Counted from the stretch's first letter, positions 25,969 through 35,814 are shown. The stretch is DNA of 64,000 nt from Chitinophaga rhizophila (GCF_019492185.1 NZ_JAICCF010000006.1:1-64000); one strand, 5' to 3'. A program made the numbers and translations. Notes: generated by a model from the letters alone, not told the origin.

Positions 25969-26642
25969 TACTTCTGGTTATCCTATGGAATATGGCCGGC
26001 GTGAAAGCGCAGACCACTATGTATATGGAAGAACATGATGCCAAGCCCTATTACTTCGGTATCACACTGGCAGCCAATAACTCAAATTTTAAGTTATACC
26101 ATGATGAGATATTCCTTAAACAGGATTCTATCATGGTTGCAGAACCTTTAAAGACCTTCGGATTTAACCTGGGGCTATTGGGAAACCTGCGTCTAAGTGA
26201 GTTTTTTGACCTGCGCTTTAATCCTCAGTTATTATTTGCCTCCAAGAACCTCTACTATAAAGAAAACTATCCTCAGAGGGAAACGACCAAAAACATTGAG
26301 TCTATCCTGCTGAGCTTTCCATTACAGCTGAAGTTCAAATCTGACCGTATCGGTAACTTACGCGTGTATACAATCGGTGGCCTCAAGTACGATTATGACC
26401 TGGCATCCAATGCCCGTGCCCGTCGTGCAGAAGACCTGGTGAAGATCAGAAAAAGCGATTTCGGCTATGAATTTGGAGCAGGCTTTGAGTTTTACTTTCC
26501 AAGCTTTATCTTCTCTCCAGAGTTTAAGATCAGTAACGGTATCGGCAATGTACATGTAAAAGATGAACACCTGCGATACTCTAATGTAATTGACAAGCTG
26601 CAGTCAAGAATGATTGTGTTTTCAATACACCTGGAAGGTTGA
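25917..26642 (+). CDS. porT: PorT-like outer membrane protein (T9SS-associated)
   Basis: A 241-residue protein with an N-terminal signal peptide (LVLLVILWNMAGVKAQ), then an 8-stranded-barrel-like beta pattern (PYYFGITLAANNSNFKL, FGFNLGLLGNL, SDFGYEFGAGFEFYF). The sequence and its overlap with ubiE match PorT/SprT, an outer-membrane component needed for the type IX secretion system. A T9SS substrate candidate occurs in the same window (DUF1501 protein, 40258-41832). The start lies 52 bp inside ubiE, so expression is probably coupled. Confidence 0.82.
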   Translation: MQKTHIRHQLYLLRVPLVLLVILWNMAGVKAQTTMYMEEHDAKPYYFGITLAANNSNFKLYHDEIFLKQDSIMVAEPLKTFGFNLGLLGNLRLSEFFDLRFNPQLLFASKNLYYKENYPQRETTKNIESILLSFPLQLKFKSDRIGNLRVYTIGGLKYDYDLASNARARRAEDLVKIRKSDFGYEFGAGFEFYFPSFIFSPEFKISNGIGNVHVKDEHLRYSNVIDKLQSRMIVFSIHLEG

Positions 26643-26764
26643 TGCATACTGAGCATTTAACTATTTACCACCACTTATTCCTGATATAGTTCCCTACCGC
26701 TGAGCGTATAGCGGCAAGGCCGAAGCCCGGCGTAATAGTGCATATACCAATAGCTGATTTTTGA

Positions 26765-26772
26765 TTAATTTG
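26765..26772 (+). promoter_or_regulatory. Near-consensus -7 box of pyrC
   Basis: TTAATTTG matches TAnnTTTG at seven of eight positions counting the free ones, and ends 4 nt before ATG 26777. It suggests a leaderless transcript; weaker than the ubiE and DUF983 examples. Confidence 0.35.
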
Positions 26773-26776
26773 CGGC

Positions 26777-28123
26777 ATGCAAAATTACTTAATCCGCAAT
26801 ATATCAGTGGTCAACGAAGGAACCACCACTGTTCAGGACGTATATATCCAGGATGGCCGCATTGCTAAAATTGCTCCTCAGATCAATGTAAGCGGTCAGT
26901 ACACAGAAATAAACGGAGAAGGCAAGCACCTGCTGCCCGGCGTCATTGATGACCAGGTACATTTCCGTGAACCCGGCCTGACCCACAAAGCAACCATCTA
27001 TACCGAAGCACGTGCAGCTGTAGCAGGTGGAACGACCAGCTTTATGGAGATGCCAAATACACAACCGGCAGCCCTTACGCAGGAATTACTGGAAGATAAA
27101 TACAAGATAGCGGCACAGCATTCCCTGGCAAACTACTCTTTCTTTATGGGAGTAGCCAATGATAACGTGGAGGAAGTACTGCGTACCAATGAACGGAAAG
27201 ATCAGGTTTGCGGTGTGAAAATCTTTATGGGATCCTCCACAGGTAATATGCTGGTAGATAACTACATTACCCTTGAAAAGATATTCTCCGGCAGTGAACT
27301 GCTTATTGCTACACACTGTGAAGATGAGAAGATTATCAAAGCCAACATGGAGAAATATAAGCAGGAAGTCGGTCCTGATAACCTGACAGTTGCTTATCAC
27401 CCTATCATCCGTAACGAAGAGGCTTGCTTTGAATCGTCACTGGCAGCTATTCAGTTTGCAAAGAAGTTTAATTCTCGCCTGCACATCCTCCATATTACTA
27501 CAGAGAAAGAACTCCAGCTGTTCAGCAATATGCTGCCACTGGCAGAAAAGCGTATTACAGCAGAAGTATGTGTACATCACCTGCACTTCTCAGCTGATGA
27601 CTACGTTAAATACGGCAATCTGATCAAATGTAACCCTGCTGTTAAAGCAGTAAGTAACAAACAGGCGCTTTGGAAAGCACTGCTGGATGACAGACTCGAC
27701 ATCATTGCAACAGACCATGCACCGCATACCTGGGAAGAAAAGCACCAGCCTTACCTGCAGGCACCATCTGGTGTGCCGCTGGTACAGCATAGCTTACTGC
27801 TGATGCTGGAGCACGCTAAACTGGGTAATATTACGCTGGAAAAGGTGGTGGAAAAGATGTCACACGCACCGGCTATCTGCTTCCAGATAAAGGACAGAGG
27901 CTATTTGCGCGAAGGCTATTTTGCAGACTGTGTGATAGTAGATCTTCAGCAGGCTACAATGGTAGACAAGAAGAATATTCACTATAAATGCGGCTGGTCT
28001 CCGTTTGAAGAACATACGTTCCCTGCAGCAGTAACCCACACTTTTGTGAGTGGTCATCTGGCATATGAAAACGGACAGTTCAATGAGTCTGTTACCGGAC
28101 AACGCTTATCATTCAACCGTTAA
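26777..28123 (+). CDS. pyrC: Dihydroorotase
   Basis: A 448-residue amidohydrolase converting carbamoyl aspartate to dihydroorotate in pyrimidine synthesis. The metal-site regions are DDQVHFREPG (residues 58-67), VKIFMGSSTGN with the candidate carboxylated Lys, THCEDE, HILHITTEKE and ATDHAPH. The first His of the usual HxH pair is Gln60 (codon CAG), while H62 is kept. I recall the same QVH pattern from other Bacteroidota dihydroorotases, so it is probably a subfamily trait and not a defect. It could be an allantoinase relative, but the overall pattern favours dihydroorotase. Confidence 0.9.
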   Translation: MQNYLIRNISVVNEGTTTVQDVYIQDGRIAKIAPQINVSGQYTEINGEGKHLLPGVIDDQVHFREPGLTHKATIYTEARAAVAGGTTSFMEMPNTQPAALTQELLEDKYKIAAQHSLANYSFFMGVANDNVEEVLRTNERKDQVCGVKIFMGSSTGNMLVDNYITLEKIFSGSELLIATHCEDEKIIKANMEKYKQEVGPDNLTVAYHPIIRNEEACFESSLAAIQFAKKFNSRLHILHITTEKELQLFSNMLPLAEKRITAEVCVHHLHFSADDYVKYGNLIKCNPAVKAVSNKQALWKALLDDRLDIIATDHAPHTWEEKHQPYLQAPSGVPLVQHSLLLMLEHAKLGNITLEKVVEKMSHAPAICFQIKDRGYLREGYFADCVIVDLQQATMVDKKNIHYKCGWSPFEEHTFPAAVTHTFVSGHLAYENGQFNESVTGQRLSFNR

Positions 28124-28138
28124 TACGGTGTTCATCAT

Positions 28139-28182
28139 AAGAAAATGCTCTTATCCTTATATGGTTAAGAGCATTTTCTTTT
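28139..28182 (+). terminator. Terminator of pyrC
   Basis: AAGAAAATGCTCTTA and TAAGAGCATTTTCTT form a perfect 15-bp stem around a 12-nt loop, 15 bp after the stop, ending in TT. Confidence 0.9.
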
Positions 28183-28306
28183 GTACACCAGTCAGATATA
28201 TTTATGGAAATCTTTATGTAGTGCATCTGTAATATTAACCGGGCAGTACTTACAGGATACAAGGCCTTTTTTCTAATATCCGTATATTCACTAAAAATAC
28301 CTGTGC

Positions 28307-29638
28307 ATGGAACTGGACAAAACAACCTACTATGATCTCTCTATATTTAATCGTGACGAAGAGTATTCGCTATTTCATAAACTGGACTTTACCACAACCA
28401 CAGGTGGCAGGGAGTATTTAAGGTATCTGTACAGTACGCCGCTGAAAGATATTGCGTCTATTGAAGACCGTCAGCAGGTATTGCAGTTTATTCTTCAACA
28501 GGAGGAAAACTGGCCTGCCGATCTTATCAGCAATGGGACTATTGTCGTAATGGAAAATTACCTGGAAGCGCAGATTGAGCCGATTTCCAATCCGGAAGGT
28601 GTTGGATTGGTTGTTAGTTCACTACTGACGAAAACTATTTTCTCTCCAGACTATAGCTTTATAAAGTTTTCCTTTACGCAGCTGCTGAATTTATTAAATG
28701 GCTTCCGCCGGCTGGAAAAACATTTCAACACGGAAGACACGCCAAAGATACTGAAGCTGCTGCTGGACAGAGCACATACGTTACTTTACCAGAAAGAGTT
28801 CAATGATATTGTTGATGCAAATGCTTCAGGGCCTGTATCCTTTATGAACATCTTACGCTATGACCACTACATCCGTAAAAGGCAGCGTAAACATATTGCA
28901 GAGTTACTGGACATCTACCGTCGCCTGGATGCTTACTATGCTATGGCAAAGGCGATCAGGCACTTTAATCTGAAGTTCCCGGTATTTGAAGATACACCTC
29001 ACCCTATTGTAGAGCTGAATAATCTGTATCATATCATCCTGCCCAAACCGGTAGCATATGATATTACGATGAAGCCACAGTCTCACTTTCTGTTTCTGAC
29101 AGGTGCAAACATGGCAGGCAAGACAACGTTCATCAAAGCCGTCGGAGTAGCTGTGTTCCTGGCTCATATAGGGATGGGCGTACCGGCCGATAGTATGAAA
29201 CTAAGTTTCTTTAATGGTATATTCAGTAACATCCAGGTACAGGATAATATCTTTAAGGGAGAAAGTTACTTCTTTAATGAAGTACAGCGTATTAAAAACA
29301 CCATCGTTAAGATCAGTGATAATAAAAAATGGCTGGTGCTGATTGATGAAATGTTTAAGGGCACCAATGTGGAAGATGCGAAAAACTGTTCATTGGCGGT
29401 GGTAAATGGGTTACTGAAAAGTACTAATTGCCTGTTTATTCTATCCACGCATCTGTATGAAATTGCAGAAGAATTACAGAATGCAAAGAACATACGGTTT
29501 AAGTATTTTGAGTCACAGGTAATTGACGACAATCTATATTTCACTTATCAATTAAAAGATGGAGTAGCCAAAGAAAAGATTGGTTATCTCATATTGAAGA
29601 GAGAGAAGGTATTAGACCTGTTAGATAATATCAGATAG
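28307..29638 (+). CDS. MutS-like ATPase without mismatch-recognition domain
   Basis: A 443-residue protein with the MutS core and ATPase domains only. Residues 1-230 are helical (lever and clamp-like). The ATPase domain has Walker A TGANMAGKT at 265-273, Walker B LVLIDEMFKGTN near 345 and STHLYEIAEEL near 378. The N-terminal mismatch-binding and connector domains of MutS (about 850 aa) are missing, and no Smr nuclease domain follows, so it is neither MutS1 nor MutS2. Its role in DNA transactions is unknown. A near-consensus -7 box (TACCTGTG) ends 1 nt before the ATG. Confidence 0.88.
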   Translation: MELDKTTYYDLSIFNRDEEYSLFHKLDFTTTTGGREYLRYLYSTPLKDIASIEDRQQVLQFILQQEENWPADLISNGTIVVMENYLEAQIEPISNPEGVGLVVSSLLTKTIFSPDYSFIKFSFTQLLNLLNGFRRLEKHFNTEDTPKILKLLLDRAHTLLYQKEFNDIVDANASGPVSFMNILRYDHYIRKRQRKHIAELLDIYRRLDAYYAMAKAIRHFNLKFPVFEDTPHPIVELNNLYHIILPKPVAYDITMKPQSHFLFLTGANMAGKTTFIKAVGVAVFLAHIGMGVPADSMKLSFFNGIFSNIQVQDNIFKGESYFFNEVQRIKNTIVKISDNKKWLVLIDEMFKGTNVEDAKNCSLAVVNGLLKSTNCLFILSTHLYEIAEELQNAKNIRFKYFESQVIDDNLYFTYQLKDGVAKEKIGYLILKREKVLDLLDNIR

Positions 29639-29652
29639 TCAAGTATATAATT

Positions 29653-29687
29653 AAGGAGCCTGTTATCAATGGGCTCCTTTTATTTTT
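29653..29687. terminator. Hairpin terminator between MutS-like gene and lipoprotein gene
   Basis: AAGGAGCC pairs with GGCTCCTT around an 11-nt loop and is followed by TTATTTTT on the plus strand, 15 bp after the MutS-like stop. It overlaps the 3' end of the convergent lipoprotein gene. Confidence 0.8.
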
Positions 29688-30016
29688 AGTTCAAGCGATT
29701 GTAACCTTCTTTCAATATCATATATACTTTTAAATGTTCCACTGGCGCTTTTTATACCGTCTTTATTAATAGCAAACCAGTAGGTAGTATCTGCTGTTAT
29801 TACTTTCAGTTTGTAGGTGGGGTAAAACTTTAGAGGCTCTTGCCAGGAACGGTTCACGCATTGCAAAAGGTCTTTGATAGCTGCGGCATCAGTCAATGTA
29901 AAATGCTGATCTGTACGCGTATTATTGATATCTATAACTGTGACATCATCATACCTGGTTATCAGATTTGAACAAGAGGAGAGTACTGATATCAGACCTA
30001 AAATTATCCACTTCAT
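29666..30016 (-). CDS. Small lipoprotein of unknown function
   Basis: A 116-residue protein with a lipoprotein signal ending at the Cys of VLSSC (residue 15). The mature part has alternating beta strands (LKVITADTTYWFAIN) and no recognised family. Convergent with the MutS-like gene; the shared hairpin overlaps its last codons. Confidence 0.65.
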   Translation of the reverse strand: MKWIILGLISVLSSCSNLITRYDDVTVIDINNTRTDQHFTLTDAAAIKDLLQCVNRSWQEPLKFYPTYKLKVITADTTYWFAINKDGIKSASGTFKSIYDIERRLQSLELKIKGAH

Positions 30017-30155
30017 AAATACAAGATACTAAGCAATTAGAAACTATGAATGATTCTCAATAATACGAGATAAAACGGATGAAATGAACAATCCGACAAT
30101 TGCCAGCAAATACTAAATTCGGCCTTTAGATCATTCTTAACCATTCTGCTCATCC

Positions 30156-31700
30156 ATGATTGTTAAAACCATTGGCAGCGCTGTGCAAGGCGTAGAAGCC
30201 ATATCCATTGTTATTGAGGTGGATGTGTCACCCAAAGGCACACAGTTCCATATAGTTGGTTTGCCTGATAGCGCCGTAAAAGAAAGTGAACAACGTATAG
30301 AATCAGCTATTACAAATATTGGGTTCCGCTTCCCACGTTTCAGGACAGTCGTGAACATGGCTCCGGCCAACATCCGGAAGGCAGGATCTGCTTATGATCT
30401 TCCTATTGCACTGGGTCTGCTGGCAGCTTCTGAACAGATAGATGGAAGTACGTTGCCTGAATTTACCATAATGGGTGAGCTATCTCTGGACGGAACAGTG
30501 CAACCTATCCGGGGAGCATTACCTATTGCTATACAGGCACGAAAGGAAGGATTCAAAGGACTGATCGTACCGGCGCAAAATGCGCGTGAAGCTGCCATGG
30601 TCAATAACCTGGCCGTATATGGCGTAACACATCTGCGCGATGTGATAGAATTTCTACGTACGCCCTCTGCATTGCAACCTGCATACGTTGATACCAGGAG
30701 TGAATTTGCCAATGCACAGCAAGCATTTGATGTGGATTTCAATGACGTCAAAGGGCAATATACCATCAAGCGTGCGCTTGAAATTGCAGCTGCCGGCGGA
30801 CATAATGCTTTACTGATTGGTCCTCCCGGAGCCGGAAAAACAATGCTGGCCAGACGGTTATCAACAATACTACCGCCACTGACATTACATGAAGCACTTG
30901 AAACTACCAAGATACACTCAGTAGCAGGTAAGCTGCCGGCAGATGCATCACTGATTACACAGCGGCCTTTCCGTTCACCACATCATACGATCAGTCACAC
31001 AGCTCTGATTGGAGGAGGCAGCATTCCACAACCCGGTGAGATCTCACTGGCACATAACGGTATTCTATTCCTGGATGAACTACCCGAATTTAGCAGACAA
31101 GCACTGGAAGTAATGCGGCAACCACTGGAAGAAAGACGTGTGTCTATTGCACGGGCGCGGCTATCAGTGGAGTTTCCCGCCAGCTTTACACTCCTGGCTT
31201 CCATGAACCCCTGTCCCTGTGGTTTTTTCAATCACCCGGTTAAAGCATGTACCTGTGCACCAGGATCCGTACAACGTTATCTGAACAAAGTATCTGGCCC
31301 GTTAATGGACAGAATAGATCTGCATATAGAAGTCACACCGGTACCCGTTGAGTCACTACTCGATCATACTTATGGCGAGTCCAGTAACAGCATTCGGGAA
31401 CGGGTCTTACTAGCACGTGAGATACAGACTTCCCGGTTCAATGGTCACAGAGGAATCTATTGTAATGCGCAGATGAACAGTAGTCTCCTCAGGAAGGTAT
31501 GCCAGTTAAACAGTGATGGTGAAAACCTGCTGAAGAATGCTATGCAGAAACTAAAGTTGTCCGCACGGGCATATGACCGCATCCTGAAAGTAAGCCGTAC
31601 TGCAGCAGACCTGGAAGGGTGTGAACATATAAAAACCGAACATCTTGCAGAAGCTATACATTGCAGGAGCCTCGACCGGCAGGACTGGTGGGATAAGTGA
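30156..31700 (+). CDS. YifB/ComM family Mg-chelatase-like AAA+ ATPase
   Basis: A 514-residue AAA+ protein. An N-terminal Lon-protease-like (ChlI) domain (about 20-140, LPIALGLLAASEQI) precedes the AAA core with P-loop GPPGAGKT at 222-229 and Walker B GILFLDELPEF. A cysteine cluster NPCPCGFFNHPVKACTC near 349-365 is a family hallmark. ComM, the best-studied member, is a helicase promoting branch migration in natural transformation. The stop codon directly abuts the stop of the convergent EF-G paralogue, with no bases between. Confidence 0.95.
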   Translation: MIVKTIGSAVQGVEAISIVIEVDVSPKGTQFHIVGLPDSAVKESEQRIESAITNIGFRFPRFRTVVNMAPANIRKAGSAYDLPIALGLLAASEQIDGSTLPEFTIMGELSLDGTVQPIRGALPIAIQARKEGFKGLIVPAQNAREAAMVNNLAVYGVTHLRDVIEFLRTPSALQPAYVDTRSEFANAQQAFDVDFNDVKGQYTIKRALEIAAAGGHNALLIGPPGAGKTMLARRLSTILPPLTLHEALETTKIHSVAGKLPADASLITQRPFRSPHHTISHTALIGGGSIPQPGEISLAHNGILFLDELPEFSRQALEVMRQPLEERRVSIARARLSVEFPASFTLLASMNPCPCGFFNHPVKACTCAPGSVQRYLNKVSGPLMDRIDLHIEVTPVPVESLLDHTYGESSNSIRERVLLAREIQTSRFNGHRGIYCNAQMNSSLLRKVCQLNSDGENLLKNAMQKLKLSARAYDRILKVSRTAADLEGCEHIKTEHLAEAIHCRSLDRQDWWDK

Positions 31701-33833
31701 TTATGCTACCAGCTCGGCACCTTTGTATGCCTCGGAAAGCTTCTTCTGTAATTCGGGAGGTACGGGCGCGTACTCGGCAAAGGCGGCTTTGACCTTGGCC
31801 TTACCTTGCGTAACATTCCGCAAAGCTGCATAGAGCTTATCCAGCTCGGCCTGTGGCGTACGCGCTTTGATAATCTGATAACCATTGGGAGAATCCATAC
31901 CTGTGATGATACTTCTACGGCTTTGCAGCTCACTCATGATATCGCCGGCCATGGTGTCGGGCGCTGTGATTTCGAGATCGAACACCGGTTCAAGCAGCTG
32001 GGGGGCTGCCTGATGAAAAGCATCGCGGAAGGCCATCATACCGGCAATCTTAAAAGAGATATCATTACTATCCACCGGATGCATCTTACCATCATACACG
32101 CTCACCCTGATATCCCTTACATAAGAACCAGTCAATGGTCCCTCCTGCATTTTCTCCATCACCCCCTTTAATATAGACGGTAAAAAGCGGGTATCTATAG
32201 CGCCACCGACAATGCAGTTATTGAAGATTAGTTTGCCGCCCCAGTTGAGGGCAATTTCCTCTGTATCTCTTACAGGATGCTCTTTGTAAGGCGGCATACC
32301 TTCATAGTAAGGCTCGATAGTCATGAATACTTCGCCAAACTGTCCCGCGCCACCTGATTGCTTCTTATGACGGTAAGTAGCTACAGCGTGCTTCCGGATG
32401 GTTTCGCGGTAAGGGATCTTTGCTGGCAGGAATGCTACATGCATTTTATAGATATTTTCAAGCCGCCATTTGGTTAGCGCCAGATGGAGGTCGCCCTGCC
32501 CGTGAAGGATCACCTGCTTCAGCTCCCGGTTGTACTCTATTTTTAGTGTCGGATCTTCCATATGCAGCTCCGCCAGTACCTCACTCAGCTTTTCATCATC
32601 CACTTTATTAGTAGCCTCTATTGCTACCCGTACTTTGGGCGTCGGAAAATTAATGGACTGTATCTGTTTACCGGCCTGCCTATCCCCCAGTAAAGTATGA
32701 TTGGTAAAGGTATTCTTGAGTTTAAGGGTGCAGCCTATATCCCCTGCCCTTAGTATATCCGCAGATTGCCTGTTACGACCATCAGTAATAAACAGCTGAT
32801 TAAGCCGTTCAGTGGTATTGCCCTTTTCGTTATGTAATTCGACGCCAGCCCTGATTTCGCCCGCTAATACCTTAAAAAACGAAAGGCGCCCTATATGGGG
32901 CTCCTGAAGCGTTTTAAATACAAATAATACGGGAGATGCTGCGGGATCACAGGAGACAGGGCTATCATCCTCTGCCCGCTCTGCCGGCATATCAATGGCT
33001 GCCGGCGCTACATTATCAATGAATCCCATCAGCCGTCCACTACCCATATTGTATAATGCTGACAGACAGAATACCGGAAAGACATGATGTTTCAGCATAC
33101 CTATCTTCAGGCCCTGCCGCATTTCATCCTCATCAAGACTACCCTTTTCAAAATACTGCTCCATAAGGGTATCGTCATTCTCAGCTGCTTTTTCCACTAA
33201 TTCATTATGCAGTCGCTCCGCCTGCTCCTTTTCACTCTCTGGTATAGGTAACTTTTCTGGCTTACCTCCCTTATCAGGAAAACAGTACATTGTCATTTTC
33301 AGCAGATCAATCACACAATTAAATCCCGGCCCCTGATTTACAGGATATTGCATAAGTGTTACAGCAGATCCAAATACCCGGCGGGCATCTTCTATTGTAC
33401 GGGTAAAGTTGGCTTGCTCTGCATCCAGCTGATTAACAGCCAGGATAGTCGGCTTCTTGTACTTATCTACATAATCCCATATCTGTTCAGTACCTACTTC
33501 TACCCCATGCTGGGCATTCAGCAGCAGCAACGCGGTATCGCAGACCCTGATGGAAGATATGATTTCACCAATGAAGTCTTCAAGTCCAGGGGTATCAATG
33601 ATATTGATTTTGTAATCCCGCCATTCGGTATGCAGGCAGGTGGCGTACACCGAACTTCCCCGCTCATGCTCTACGTCGTGATAGTCGGAAACAGTGTTTC
33701 CTTCTTCTACTGAACCGCGTCGGGGTATAATACCAGCTTCAAACAGCATGGTTTCGCAAAGGGTGGTCTTTCCGCTTTTGGCGGCACCTAATAATACAAT
33801 GTTCCTGATGTGTTTTTCATCATAGGTCTTCAT
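31701..33833 (-). CDS. Elongation factor G paralogue with altered G motifs
   Basis: A 710-residue EF-G-like protein with all EF-G domains by length: G domain (1-270), domain II (300-390), III, IV (about 475-600, including GGAGQFGEV) and V. G1 is GAAKSGKTT (16-24) instead of the usual AHIDAGKTT, switch I has ERGSSV where EF-G has ERGITI, and G4 is NQLD (134-137) in place of NKxD. G3 DTPG is intact. It resembles the EF-G2 class more than housekeeping FusA, and no ribosomal protein genes adjoin it. Role in translation or recycling uncertain. Confidence 0.9.
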   Translation of the reverse strand: MKTYDEKHIRNIVLLGAAKSGKTTLCETMLFEAGIIPRRGSVEEGNTVSDYHDVEHERGSSVYATCLHTEWRDYKINIIDTPGLEDFIGEIISSIRVCDTALLLLNAQHGVEVGTEQIWDYVDKYKKPTILAVNQLDAEQANFTRTIEDARRVFGSAVTLMQYPVNQGPGFNCVIDLLKMTMYCFPDKGGKPEKLPIPESEKEQAERLHNELVEKAAENDDTLMEQYFEKGSLDEDEMRQGLKIGMLKHHVFPVFCLSALYNMGSGRLMGFIDNVAPAAIDMPAERAEDDSPVSCDPAASPVLFVFKTLQEPHIGRLSFFKVLAGEIRAGVELHNEKGNTTERLNQLFITDGRNRQSADILRAGDIGCTLKLKNTFTNHTLLGDRQAGKQIQSINFPTPKVRVAIEATNKVDDEKLSEVLAELHMEDPTLKIEYNRELKQVILHGQGDLHLALTKWRLENIYKMHVAFLPAKIPYRETIRKHAVATYRHKKQSGGAGQFGEVFMTIEPYYEGMPPYKEHPVRDTEEIALNWGGKLIFNNCIVGGAIDTRFLPSILKGVMEKMQEGPLTGSYVRDIRVSVYDGKMHPVDSNDISFKIAGMMAFRDAFHQAAPQLLEPVFDLEITAPDTMAGDIMSELQSRRSIITGMDSPNGYQIIKARTPQAELDKLYAALRNVTQGKAKVKAAFAEYAPVPPELQKKLSEAYKGAELVA

Positions 33834-34003
33834 AAACGTAAGAATTAAGGCTTGACAGCCGGAGCGGGCTGATCGTAAACAATAAGAAAGAGAAAAGTTG
33901 ACGTGGAATGCCGTTTTGGTGATTTTAGCCGGTGCTGTATAAGCTGTAACCGATTCTGAGTATTAAGTTACTCTATTTTTTCCTACCAGCATTATCCAAA
34001 GGT

Positions 34004-34032
34004 GTTGCAACATCAATATTAATGTACCTTTG
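34004..34032 (+). promoter_or_regulatory. Promoter of the ABC exporter gene
   Basis: GTTG (34004-34007), 17 bp, then the exact -7 box TACCTTTG (34025-34032). The box ends 23 bp before ATG 34056. Confidence 0.65.
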
Positions 34033-34055
34033 TGCCCTAGATTGTCTTTAGCATC

Positions 34056-35813
34056 ATGAAACTGTTCTTATATTATTTGAAAAGTTATAAATGGTTGATA
34101 GCACTGGCCTTGTTATTAGCAACCATTAACCAGGTATTCTCCCTGCTGGATCCATATATCTTCGGCAGAATTATAGACCTTTTTGCTGACCATCCGCACA
34201 AAACGGCAAATGGAGAAGTACGTACACAATCCGAATATGTTACCGGTGTTATTCTCTGGCTGCTGGGATCCGTAGGTGTAGCTATGGTATCGCGTATTGC
34301 CAAGGCCTTCCAGGACTATTTCACCAATGTAATCATACAGAAATTTGGCGCCAGGATCTATACTGACGGCTTGAGGCACTCGCTGCGCCTTCCCTATCAG
34401 CAGTTTGAAGATCAACGAAGCGGTGAAACACTGGCGGTATTGCAGAAAGTCCGTACAGACAGTGAGAAGTTTATCACCTCCTTTGTGAACGTACTATTCG
34501 TCGCATTAATCGGTGTAATATTTGTCATGATATACGCCTTCAGTGTACACTGGAGCCTGGTGTTCGTATACTTCGGAGGTAGCCTGATACTGGGATGGCT
34601 GATCAATGCGCTCAGTAAAAAGATCAAAACGATCCAGAAAACGATCGTAAAGGAAACGACAATGCTGGCCGGAGCCACAACAGAATCCCTGCGTAATATC
34701 GAACTGGTAAAAAGCCTCGGGTTAACACACCAGGAGATCCGCAGGCTGAACTCTACCACCATCCGCATCCTGATGCTGGAACTGAAAAAGGTGCGCAGCA
34801 TACGTAGTATCAGTTTCGTACAGGGTACTTTTGTCAACTTCCTGCGTCAGAGCATCCTGTTCCTGCTGCTGTTCCTGATCTATAAGGATACAGTAACCGT
34901 CGGACAGATGTTCACATTGCAACTATATTCCTTCTTCATCTTCGGGCCGCTGCAGGAACTTGGTAATATTATCATGTCTTACAGGGAAGCACAGGTATCA
35001 CTGCTGAACTTTGAAAGCATCATGCAAACGCCTGTAGAAGAAACACCTTCCGATCCGGTGAAGATTAATCGTATCGATAATCTGACCTTTAATCATGTTG
35101 GATTTAAACACCTGACTGCCGACAATAAAGCACTGGATGATATCAACTTCAGCGTAAATGTAGGCGAAACCATCGCTTTTGTCGGGCCCTCTGGTTCAGG
35201 CAAAACCACACTGGTCAAACTACTCGTCGGCTTGTATGCGCCACAGGAAGGTACTATCGGGTATAACGGAGTGAATAGTAAGGAAATAGATATCGAGGAA
35301 CTGCGTTACCAGATCGGCTTTGTTACTCAGGATACTCAGTTATTCTCCGGCACTATCAAAGAAAACCTCTTGTTTGTCAATCCACAGGCAACAGATGAAG
35401 AGCTACTGAAAGTGATGAAAGACGCCAGCTGTACTACCTTACTGGAACGTGCTGACAACGGACTGAACTCCGTTATCGGTGAAGGCGGTATGAAGATCTC
35501 CGGTGGTGAGAAACAACGCCTGTCCATTGCACGTGCATTGTTACGCCGCCCAAGACTGCTGGTATTTGATGAAGCAACGTCTGCACTGGATTCACTAACG
35601 GAAGAGTCTATTACCAATACTGTACGTGACATCACCTCCACACGTGAGCATATAACGGTAATGATTGCACATAGATTATCTACCATCATGCATGCCGACA
35701 GGATCTACGTACTGGAAAAAGGCCGTATTGTAGAAACAGGTACTCATGGCTCGCTGTTGGAAGAAAAAGGTCTGTATTACGCTATGTGGAGACAACAGAT
35801 TGGAGAGAGATAA
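34056..35813 (+). CDS. MsbA-like ABC exporter (fused membrane and ATPase domains)
   Basis: A 585-residue half-transporter that would work as a homodimer in the inner membrane. A six-helix membrane domain (about 1-325) is followed by an ATPase domain with P-loop GPSGSGKT at 377-384, signature ISGGEKQR, Walker B LLVFDEATSALD and the H-loop in AHRLST. Substrate unknown; lipids, peptides and drugs are all exported by this family. The DUF983 gene starts 14 bp after the stop. Confidence 0.95.
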   Translation: MKLFLYYLKSYKWLIALALLLATINQVFSLLDPYIFGRIIDLFADHPHKTANGEVRTQSEYVTGVILWLLGSVGVAMVSRIAKAFQDYFTNVIIQKFGARIYTDGLRHSLRLPYQQFEDQRSGETLAVLQKVRTDSEKFITSFVNVLFVALIGVIFVMIYAFSVHWSLVFVYFGGSLILGWLINALSKKIKTIQKTIVKETTMLAGATTESLRNIELVKSLGLTHQEIRRLNSTTIRILMLELKKVRSIRSISFVQGTFVNFLRQSILFLLLFLIYKDTVTVGQMFTLQLYSFFIFGPLQELGNIIMSYREAQVSLLNFESIMQTPVEETPSDPVKINRIDNLTFNHVGFKHLTADNKALDDINFSVNVGETIAFVGPSGSGKTTLVKLLVGLYAPQEGTIGYNGVNSKEIDIEELRYQIGFVTQDTQLFSGTIKENLLFVNPQATDEELLKVMKDASCTTLLERADNGLNSVIGEGGMKISGGEKQRLSIARALLRRPRLLVFDEATSALDSLTEESITNTVRDITSTREHITVMIAHRLSTIMHADRIYVLEKGRIVETGTHGSLLEEKGLYYAMWRQQIGER

Positions 35814-35814
35814 T

